Positions 38,425 to 47,389 of a DNA stretch of 64,000 nt are shown here, in pieces. The notes under the pieces are model-generated. The model was not told the DNA's origin and made no database searches. It saw nothing but the letters and a program-made list of their open reading frames with translations. The position numbers were made by a program, and so were the translations under genes. The stretch spans positions 62,001 to 126,000 of the forward strand of contig JAECUM010003194.1 in the NCBI GenBank assembly GCA_016617855.1, read 5' to 3'. This stretch comes from Megalonaias nervosa (lineage: Eukaryota > Mollusca > Bivalvia > Unionida > Unionidae). Every line of letters begins with the position of its first letter. The stretch's first letter is position 1.

Positions 38425-38695
38425 GAAGATGGATAACTTTTTGCCCAACCACAAATACATTTTAATATGGCAACACCTCAATTGGACAACTTGTTCCCCA
38501 GCCACAAATGCATATTTTATATGGCAATATCTCAATTGGATTACTGGTTACCCACCCACAAATGCATCTTTAATATGACAATACTTCCATTGAATAACTT
38601 GTTGCCCAACCACAAATGCATCTTTAAATATGAAAATATCTCAACTGGACAATTTGTTGCCCAGCCACAAATGCATCTTTTATATGGCAATTAAA
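38425..38695. repeat. Roughly 54-bp minisatellite, 5 copies
   Basis: Units contain CCACAAATGCATCTTTTATA and GGCAATATCTCAATTGGA. The right end runs into a segment that is duplicated at 40,045-40,300. Confidence 0.85.
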
Positions 38696-38855
38696 TATGT
38701 TTGAGACTTAAAACTAGTAGCCTACTACATTTGTTTATTTTAAACTTCAGCTTTCTGTTTCTCTCTCAGGAATTTCATCTACACCCTTGATAGCGTGTAT
38801 GCTGTGATTATTTCTTTTCCTTGAATCAAGATTCTGCTCACGAGGTTGTTAATTA
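38655..38855 (+). repeat. Dispersed direct duplication, copy 1
   Basis: From GCCACAAATGCATCTTTTAT through a CT-rich run and CAGGAATTTCATCT to GTGATTATTTCTTTTCCTTG. The same order of segments recurs about 1.4 kb to the right. Confidence 0.8.
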
Positions 38856-39089
38856 CATAAAGCACCTCATATACGAATTACATAAAATATTACATAAAAA
38901 GTTTTATTCGATGGAAGAACCTACGGGCAGCAATGTCGAAGAAGATTAAGGAATCTAGTAATTAAAACATGTTATTGGCGAACAGTGAGGACGCAGATGA
39001 TTCGAGAATGTTTTGTATTCTAGTGATACATGTAGAGATTCAAAACTCCATTTTCAGTTTTTAGGACTTTCTTTCATTGCATAAAGATA

Positions 39090-39590
39090 CTGCTGTAGTG
39101 GCATATGACTACATAAGACCAACTATTGACACTTTGCTTTTGTGTCATATTTAATTACTACTTACGACATACCATTGGCATATTCCTGTAGTGTCATTCG
39201 TAATTACTGCTTAGGACCTACCATTGACCTATTTTTGAAGTGATTCGTAATTGCTACTTTGGAACAACATTTGACATACTGGTGTAGTGTCATTCGTAAT
39301 TACTGCTTATAACCTACCATTGAAATACTACCGTAGTGTCATTAGTAATTACTGCTTATGACTGACCCTTGAAATAATACTGTAGTGTCATACATAATTA
39401 CTACTATGGACCTCTCGTTGACATACTACCGTAGTGTATACATAATCGATGCTAAGGTCCCACTGTTGACATAATACTGTAGTGTCATACATAATTACGA
39501 CTTAGGACTCAGTATTGACATAATAATAATGTTGTGTCGTCTAAAATGACTACTCAGGACCACTCGTTGACATACTACTTTAATGTACAT
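39090..39590. repeat. Roughly 48-bp degenerate minisatellite
   Basis: About ten units with GTAGTGTCATTCGTAATTAC and GACCTACCATTGACATACT-like sequence. Confidence 0.8.
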
Positions 39591-39694
39591 TATACGTAGT
39601 ATTTGTTTTATATCGTGTCGGTAAAATAGCTCGTCTAGAGCATGTGCTTTTTTGAAACATAAACTCTTCTATCTCTTGTTCCGGTACTTATTTC

Positions 39695-40030
39695 CATGAA
39701 GCTTCACCCTCTCATGCAAAATCAAGATGTTAGGTACTTACGAAACTTGACCCTCTCATGCACAATCAAGATATGTTAGGTATTTACGAAACTTGACCCT
39801 CTCATGCACAATCAAGATATGTTAGGTACTTACGAAACTTGACCCTCTCATGCACAATCATGATATGTTAGGTACTTACGAAACTTGACCCTCTCATGCA
39901 CAATCAAGATATGTTAGGTACTTACGAAGCTTGACCCTCTCATGCACAATCAAGATATGTTAGGCACATATGAAACTTGACCCTCTCATGCACAATCAAG
40001 ATAGGTACTTACGAAACTTGACCCTCTCGC
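39695..40030. repeat. 46-bp minisatellite, about 7 copies
   Basis: The unit GAAACTTGACCCTCTCATGC plus ACAATCAAGATATGTTAGGT and ACTTAC is well conserved. Confidence 0.92.
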
Positions 40031-40044
40031 GTATCATCAGAGTC

Positions 40045-40145
40045 ACAACATTGTTGCCCAGTCACATGTGCATCTTTTATATGGCAATTAAATATGTTTA
40101 AAACTTAACACTAATAACTTACTACATTTGTTTGTGTAAAATTTC

Positions 40146-40206
<61 letters not shown>

Positions 40207-40300
40207 GAATTCCATCTTCAACCTTGATAGTGATTATGATGTGATTATTCCTTTTCTGTGAATAAATAGTTTGCTCTTTAGGTTGTAGTTTGCATAAAAC
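40045..40300 (+). repeat. Dispersed direct duplication, copy 2, with expanded CT run
   Basis: Matches 38,655-38,855 in the same order, but the CT run at 40,149-40,203 has expanded to about 28 dinucleotides, against a handful in copy 1. Confidence 0.8.
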
Positions 40301-41257
40301 ATCTCATATAAGAGTTGTTCGGGTCTCAGACAAGTGAGAGTTCTAAATCGTGACAAAGTAGATTATTCAAGCTACTGCCAAGTATTGAGTGATTGATGTT
40401 TGAGTCATAGGCATTTTCCTGTATATAATAAACTTTCCCTTCCTTTATTGTGTCTATTACATTTGCAAACAGGAACAATTTTTTTTTCAAACGGTACACA
40501 GACATGTGTTGTTAAACGCAACTGATGCATTGTTGCTTACCCAGACGGGTTATGCTAACTTCAGGCTTCTCATAAGCTCTAGAGAAACTCTTTCATTTTT
40601 AGATCGCGAGCGGCCATGAAGTACGAACGGACATACCAGAGTGCAATCTTTTTTGGAGGGGGTTATTCTGATGCTCTTCCAGCTAAGCTGACTGTGCATT
40701 CTTGGCATGAACGGAGGAGAGAATTGCTAAGAATGACGAATAGGAGCGCATATGAGCCATTTTTCTTTATTTTATTCGTTAAGTAAGTAAGTCACTTTGA
40801 AATTATTCGTTGAGGCGGTCGCTTGAAGTCTTTTGATCCAACGGCCGTTTAAACTTAACACCCGGATTGCGAACTTCACATGCCAGCGTCTTGCCTAAAT
40901 ATAATAAGATCAGTCTTTATGACTATACTAGTTACTAGTTTGAGAGAAATATTTTATTCATCCACAAAAAGCAATAAAGCTGTACATGAATTTGTCTTAT
41001 TTTCATCTAGACCTGTGCACCGAAAGATATAGGGATACATACCAGTCGTTTTGTTTGATTTTTTCATAGGGTTTTTTTTATGAAAGTTGGACTTAAACAT
41101 GTTCATACAGAGTAAAATTGTTTGTCTTTGCTTCGTTAATGAATAGTATTATAGGTTTACATAGACAGTGGTTTTCTTTGATTTCGGTTAAAACGTAGAT
41201 ACTTAAGTCAGCATATGTTCTGAAGCTGTAAGTCTATGTGTAGGTCTTGAAGATACA
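40301..41257. other. Gene-free stretch
   Basis: No supported gene or repeat. Confidence 0.55.
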
Positions 41258-41910
41258 GGTCGACCTAAATACTAAATCATTACCTTGTATAGGTTTTGAA
41301 TGAGATTTTGGGTCGACCTAAATACTAAATCACTACCTTGTATAGGTTTTGAATGAGATTTTGGGTCGACCTAAATACTAAATCACTACCTTGTATAGGT
41401 TTTGAATGAGATTTTGGGTCGACCTAAATACTAAATCACTACCTTGTATAGGTTTTGAATGAGATTTTGGGTCGACCTAAATACTAAATCACTACCTTGT
41501 ATAGGTTTTGAATGAGATTTTGGGTCGACCTAAATACTAAATCATTACCTTGTATAGGTTTTGAATGAGATTTTGGGTCGACCTAAATACTAAATCACTA
41601 CCTTGTATAGGTTTTGAATGAGATTTTGGTCGACCTAAATACTAAATCATTACCTTGTATAGGTTTTGAATGAGATTTTGGGTCGACCTAAATACTAAAT
41701 CACTACCTTGTATAGGTTTTGAATGAGATTTTGGGTCGACCTAAATACTAAATCACTACCTTGTATAGGTTTTGAATGAGATTTTGGGTCGACCTAAATA
41801 CTAAATCACTACCTTGTATAGGTTTTGAATGAGATTTTGGGCCGACCTAAATACTAAATCACTACCTTGTATAGGTTTTGAATGAGATTTTGGGTCGACC
41901 TAAATAGTAA
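41258..41910. repeat. Homogeneous 53-bp satellite, about 12 copies
   Basis: The unit GGTCGACCTAAATACTAAAT, then CACTACCTTGTATAGGTTTT and GAATGAGATTTTG repeats at exactly 53 bases. Almost all copies are identical: one unit is one base shorter, one has GGCC for GGTC, and a few have CATT for CACT. Confidence 0.97.
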
Positions 41911-43964
41911 ATAATTGCTTCTCACTGAATATTGTTTATGGCAAAAGCACAAGCCTGTTTGTTTCCATTTGTGGCTGATGTAAGATAGGATATAACATTA
42001 TCAGTATTTATATATTTTTATTTACTTAATCGGGTTAAACTGATTACATCTGGCTGCAAATTTAAGCCGTATTAAAGCAAATGTGTTGAATCCAAAATTA
42101 ACTTATTTGTTTTATTGCATTATTAGTCACATAGAAGTGAACATTTTTCTTATTTGCATTTAAATGAGAGATTCGAACAAAGTTTAGTTTTTGAAAGTTG
42201 GATTCTTTCCAAGAAAGATAAATCATTCCATTTCTTCCAAATTATTTTATTCTATGCCACCAGCTGAAGAGCATATATTGAAGGAAGAGAAAGACTTAAT
42301 GAAGAAAAAAAATCTTTCCACAAAATGTTGAGTGCACTTCAAGGGAAGATACACGTATCAAATTGACAGCAGTTCGTTGACAATAAAACGTATTCGATGG
42401 AAACTGTATCCAGGAATCGTACGTCGCGGCCACTAGGGAACTCTACGACTTGAACGTTGTCTCTTATCGAAAATCAAGTGGGTTGGTTTCGCAACCACGT
42501 TCCCTTCAAATCAATAATTCATTACAGACATGTTTGTTCAAGTAGACTCATCCATATTTCCATAACAGACATATTGTTTGCTCTAGAAACCGATCAGTAC
42601 TGCTGACTTTGTCCAACAAATTAGACGTGATATGGACGCTGTCTCACATATTCTCACATAAAGCTTGTCTCACTTATACTCACATAAAGCTTGTCTCACA
42701 TATACTCACATAAAGCTTCTCTCGTATTTGATCAGTCTGTTTCTGTGTTGTTAGGCATACGTGGTTCCTAGCAGATTTTAGAATGCGGTGGGTGTAGGCA
42801 TTGGTTACGTCAATACATAATTAACGTAGCACCGGTTGACCCAGTGTAAGGTGAAACAGTCGCTTTTGCGATACCTTAATTTTACAACCTGGCATTCATT
42901 TATTTTGTCTCGCTTGTTGTAGCAGATAAAGATACATAGCGAGGTTAGCAAATTTAAGATTGTGTTTTAAAGTTGCTGTGAAAATAATAAAACCTCCACT
43001 ACGTTGTTATTAAACAATTTTAAGAGTGTAGTTTAATTTTGTGCTTTACATTGTTATTAAACGTAATCTGGTAGTGAGCGGAACTCTCGTTTCCGGGTTT
43101 TGAGTACGTACTGAGATGTAGGTGTTACATTTCTGGTGACTACTGTGTTGGTGGAGGCTTCTTCAAGGTTAAATGGTTGGATGATTCCTTTTATAAACTC
43201 ACATTAATATCATTAGCTATATCAGGTCTAGAATTCTTTCTGAAAGTAAAAACAGAAATGGAAGAAAGATAATATCGACTATCGCTGATGTGATGCCATC
43301 CTTCGGGGGACCCTTGTTTTAAGCGAAAGAAGGAAAGAACCTCATCCTCATTCTCCACTTAAATATGACTGCTTGTGAGTCGTGAACATCGACACGATAT
43401 GCAATAAATGTATTGAAGAAATGTAACTAAGCACCTTTTTGTATATTATTCTTCATATAACAACAGCGTAATTAGTGTTCACTGTCAGATTTGTACGAAC
43501 AAATAAGTTTTACGTTTTAATGTTTTCAATCTTGTTTTTTATATTACTTTTCTTTTTTATCTTTCTTTATTTCTTCCAAACCGGAATCAAATTGGAGAAG
43601 AATATTTAGAAATGATTCTTTTCAAGACGATAGACAGAAAAATGGTTCTTATTACTGTTGGGTGGTTTTCAAACATCATCGGCTATATAATGCTCTGAAA
43701 ATGGGAACTAGGCTTCTTTATAGAGGTTAACGAAACGCTAGAATGAAGCTACAACATGTATTGCGATACACGTCATGATACGATACACATCACGATATAT
43801 TGATTTACTTCATGAGTACTAATCAACGTGTTATTCATTTGAAACCAATGTACTTTAAAGAATTTTAGTGATTCAATGACCTTTAGTATGTTATACATTT
43901 AATATTGTTAAAGGTAATGAATATTAAAGACTCAACTTCTTATTACAGAAATGCCATGTCTAAT
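41911..43964. other. Gene-free stretch with a 27-bp triplicate
   Basis: ACATATACTCACATAAAGCT-type units occur three times at about 42,640-42,720. No supported gene is seen. Confidence 0.55.
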
Positions 43965-44651
43965 ATGTCAACTCTCTACATTGATTCCATGTCTAATATG
44001 TCTACTCTCTACATTGATTCCATGTCTAATATGTTTACTCTCTACATTGATTCCATGTCTAATATGTCTACTCTCTACATTGTTTCCATGTCTAACGTGT
44101 ATACTCTACAGTGTTTTCATGTCTAATATGTCTGCTCTCTTCATTATTTCCATTTACAATATGTCTACTCTATACATTGTTTCTATGTCTAATTTATCTA
44201 CTCTCTACATTGTTTCCATGTCTAATTTGCCTATTCTCTACATTGTTTCCATGTCTAACTTATCCACTCACTACATTGTTTCCCTGTCTGACTAATATGT
44301 CAACTCTACTTTTTTTCCTGTCTAATATGTCTACTCTCTACGTTGTTTCCATGTCTAATGTGTCTACTCTCTACATTGTTTCCAGTTCTAATGTGTCTAC
44401 TCTCAACATTGTTTCCATGTTAATGTGTCTACTCTCTACATTGTTTCCATGCCTAATATGTCTACTCTCTACATTCTTTCCATGTCTAATGTGTCTACTA
44501 ACTACATTGTTTCCATGTCTAATGTGTCTACTCGCTACATTGTTTCCATGTCTAACGTGGCTACTCTCTACATTATTTCCATGTTTAATATGTCTGCTCT
44601 CCACATTGTTTCCATGTCTAGTGGGTCTACTCTCCACATCGATTCCATGTC
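43965..44651. repeat. 33-bp minisatellite, left part (target of E2)
   Basis: About 20 units of TCCATGTCTAATATGTCTAC plus TCTCTACATTGTT. The 33-base length leaves three-frame open reading on both strands, yielding repeated 11-residue peptides that are artefacts. The array is cut at 44,651 by E2 and resumes at 60,599. Confidence 0.95.
44647..44651 (+). repeat. Left target-site duplication of E2 (ATGTC)
   Basis: ATGTC directly precedes the E2 terminus AGCAGCAGAGAGGG and is repeated directly after the other terminus at 60,599. Confidence 0.85.
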
Positions 44652-44893
44652 AGCAGCAGAGAGGGTGAACAGACTCTAACTGGTTGTCCATTATTTATGA
44701 AAAATAAAGGTTCCTACAAAAGCTGAAAATACAAGATCAATAACGTCAAACCGAAGCCTCGAATCGACCGAGATTTCTCTAATTGGGTTAGCTCATTTTG
44801 TTATTTTATCGCTGACTGTTTTTTCATTTTTTTTTTACGTATTTGTATACGTACCCGGACACTCACTGTTGGTCGTCACCCTGTCTGCTACTG
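44652..44893 (+). repeat. E2 left terminal inverted repeat
   Basis: Starts AGCAGCAGAGAGGGTGAAC and its inner end reads GTCACCCTGTCTGCTACTG, which is an imperfect inverse of its own outer end. It pairs with 60,354-60,598. Confidence 0.93.
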
Positions 44894-45008
44894 TAGTGTC
44901 AACCAAAAATTTTATCGAGACTTATACGATACCTCGACCGAGGATCGTGTAAATGTATCGTTATAAATCCGTGTGGGGTAGCTTGTGCTCGCTAAGAAGT
45001 TTTTGAAT

Positions 45009-45552
45009 TTAATCATGTCCATATCCCCTGAACACCACGTTTGATGAATATGTATCGACTCCATTAAACACAACTAAAATATTGCAGTTGTCTCTGATCA
45101 CTTTAGGTATTTGTGTATATCGCTGAGTAACATAAATCACGTCAGTATTTTTGTGTCTGCCTCGAGAAAATATCCGAGCTGGATTTGATTGTTTGTCCAG
45201 CATCACATCATCGTATACTACGAGATTATTAATAAATCCATCGAGGTCATCTACAGATGGGGCTTCATTAATATCGGTGATAAAATCAATAATATCATTA
45301 TCATCCTCGTCCAACAATTTTGCGTTTTCATTAAAATCTTTAAGTACTTCATAACATCTCTGATCATCTACAGATGGTGCCACTAAATATAACTTATCCC
45401 ACTTGAGCCATCTCATTATCAGATAAAGTAATAATTGGTGTTTTACCAGACCCAGATGAACCTGTGATAATTGCTCTGATAGAATTTGGTAGTGCTGGAT
45501 GCTGCTTGACTAGCTCCTGCTTTCGTGTCGCTGAAAAGTTAATAATATCCAT
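45009..45552 (-). pseudogene. Packaging ATPase (FtsK/HerA, A32-like), one frameshift
   Basis: The chosen start gives MDIINFSATRKQELVKQH, and Walker A is ITGSSGSGKT. A frameshift near 45,415 then moves to the frame with WDKLYLVAPSVDDQRCYEVL, and Walker B is NLVVYDDVML. A basic RGRHKNTDVIYVTQRYTQ segment follows, with the family's sensor glutamine, and it ends NVVFRGYGHD. It lacks in-frame stops otherwise. It is transcribed toward the left TIR and overlaps the divergent PLA2 gene's 5' end. Confidence 0.85.
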
Positions 45553-45586
45553 GTTGTGCAAATATAATAAATAATATGGATTTATA

Positions 45587-46036
45587 TTGTATTCGATGCA
45601 GAACATCTACCCCCACAAGTGGATTAACAACAACAATAACAAAGATAAGAAGCGTGCACTTACAGGCAAGTGTGTAAAATGTGGTACAAGCAAATACAGA
45701 TTTATTTCGTCTCGTACTAAGGCAGGTGGTGACATTGCTGCTTCATTGGGAAAATTACCAGGAACTCCATGGGCCAAATACCCAAGAGAAAAATATCTTC
45801 CTGGATATAATTATTGTGGTCCTGGAACCCGACTTGATATCCGACTTGACGAACGAGACCAGCCAAGAACTGGAGAGTATCCAATAAATGCAATTGATCA
45901 AGCGTGTCACGTTCATGATGTTGCGTATAAAAATAAAGATTTACATCAACGACATATTGCAGATGTGAAGTTGATTCACTCGTTAAATTCCATAAAAAAT
46001 AAATCTCTCAGAGAAAACTTGCTAGTTTTCTACTAA
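45587..46036 (+). CDS. Phospholipase-A2-like protein with N-terminal Cys motif, intact
   Basis: A 149-codon frame beginning MYSMQNIYPHKWINNNNNK, possibly starting later. A C-x2-C motif (KCVKCGTSKYRFISS) comes at about residue 30. The domain from residue 80 has the parvovirus-type secreted PLA2 signature: calcium loop YNYCGPGTRLDI and catalytic IDQACHVHDVAYK (His-Asp), then RHIADVKLIHSL. Such PLA2 domains breach endosomal membranes in parvoviruses and are known in some Polintons. The E1 copy has no counterpart. The frame has no stops. The active-site His, Asp and the loop Gly and Cys residues are present. Confidence 0.85.
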   Translation: MYSMQNIYPHKWINNNNNKDKKRALTGKCVKCGTSKYRFISSRTKAGGDIAASLGKLPGTPWAKYPREKYLPGYNYCGPGTRLDIRLDERDQPRTGEYPINAIDQACHVHDVAYKNKDLHQRHIADVKLIHSLNSIKNKSLRENLLVFY

Positions 46037-46102
46037 AATCTGCGATGAAAGGTAAACTAGTGCTAGGGGCTGGTAATTAATCAACTGATTATTATTAAAA
46101 TA

Positions 46103-47073
46103 ATGGAATCGGTTCATTATAGCCCAAAATAATATTGGAGGGGTAGAGCAGCGATTAGTAAATTTGTTGTTGCAGCAGGTGTCTCACGTTCTGTTGCTGA
46201 AAATTGGTTAGCATGACAGGCACTATGGCAAATTTATCTACCACCACCTAAAAAATTTAGTACGCACATTTTGATGTCAGTATTCCCAATGAAGTTCATC
46301 AAGTAGATATTTTATTTTTACCACATGATACCATTAAAACTGGTAGACGTCAATCACGCACATATAAATACGCGTTAACTGTCGTTGACGTTGCAAGTAG
46401 ATATAAAGAAGTAAAACCATTATGAACAAAAACAGCATCTGAAGTTGCATCTGCTTTTGAACGAATTTATCAACGAGGACCATTGCGATGGCCACAACTA
46501 CTACAGGTTGATCCTGGCAAGGAATTTCTTGGTGCAGTATCATCTCTGATGAAAAAACATAATGTTAAAATCAGACGAGGACACACTGCAATTCATCGTA
46601 ATCAGGCAATTGTTGAACGATTTAATCGAACATTTGCTGAGAAATGATTCGGATACCAATATGCAAACGAATTATCCACAGATAAAAGATCTCGTGAATG
46701 GGTTGCAAGATTACCAAGTGTGATAGCTGCGTTAAATAATGAAATTACTCGTGCAACTCTTATGAAGCCTACCAATGCGATCACAAAAAAACAAAAACAT
46801 ATACCAATACAACGACATGACTCTTCCTCTCAACCAGTACTAGGCAATGTGACTGTAAGATATTTGTATGAACCTGGTGAACTTGAAGGCGGTAAATAAA
46901 GAGCAACTGATCCTATCTGGAGTGTGACCACACATAAAATTTCCAGCGTGGCAAGATCCACAGGTAGACCTGCAATCTACAGACTAGATTCAACTGCTCC
47001 TCAACGTCGATTTGTACGCGAACAATTACAAGTAATTCCTGAAGACACACAATTACCACCGCGTTCACTTTGA
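46103..47073 (+). pseudogene. Retrovirus-type rve (DDE) integrase, stops and one frameshift
   Basis: Starts at the ATG followed by ESVHYSPK. The N-terminal zinc-binding-type/helical segment (AAISKFVVAAGVSRSVAENW, QALWQIYLPPPKKF) is in the style of adintovirus integrases. The catalytic Asp lies in VDILFLPHD, the second in LQVDPGKEFLG, and the Glu in NQAIVERFNRTF, so the DDE triad is complete. A C-terminal SH3-like part follows (RATDPIWS), with no chromodomain. Breaks are TAA at 46,127, TGA at 46,216, frameshift near 46,270, TGA at 46,423, TGA at 46,645 and TAA at 46,897. It is unlike the E1 integrase in length, C-terminus and surrounding genes. Confidence 0.85.
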
Positions 47074-47323
47074 AAACTGGCTCCTCGACGTCGATTACAT
47101 TCAAGACATGTCAGCATCACATTTTCGCGTCTGTGACCAAGACTACTATTAATTCTATCTACGGTAAACTGTCTTGGATTATTATTCGAATACTGCCACA
47201 ACATATTACAGTTACAGCTCGCACAATGATTATTCTGTCGTTTTTTTCAGTGTCATAATAAATTCAGCATCGATATCAAAGTCGCGATTACTTTTTTGTG
47301 ACATTGCTTATAACCAGATAATT
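47001..47323 (-). pseudogene. HNH endonuclease (CxxC type) with a frameshift in an A-run
   Basis: An ATG opens MSQKSNRDFDIDAEFIM. A one-base shift in a seven-A run near 47,240 is needed to join the frame with NNHCASCNCNMLWQYSNNNP. The core is QFTVDRINSSLGHRRENVML followed by TCLECNRRRG. The first and last Cys pairs would bind a structural zinc and the D-R-I-x-N-x-x-G-H pattern is the HNH metal site. It is a second HNH type, distinct from the NUMOD-like gene at 50.7 kb. It lies between integrase and the 3' end of the polymerase-helicase gene. Confidence 0.72.
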
Positions 47324-47389
47324 TTTTGTTGATGACGACGAAGTCGATATTAACTAAATCATCGGTGTCGGTAAAGTCTATGATAACCC

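Noticed and set aside
37320..42720. CRISPR-like repeat arrays
   Set aside because: Units are contiguous tandem repeats without unique spacers, and the DNA is eukaryotic.
43965..44668. Long open frames with 11-residue repeats on both strands
   Set aside because: The 33-base unit is a multiple of three, so all frames stay open. The array has no start context, splice site or composition of a real protein, and E2 cuts it without consequence for a gene.
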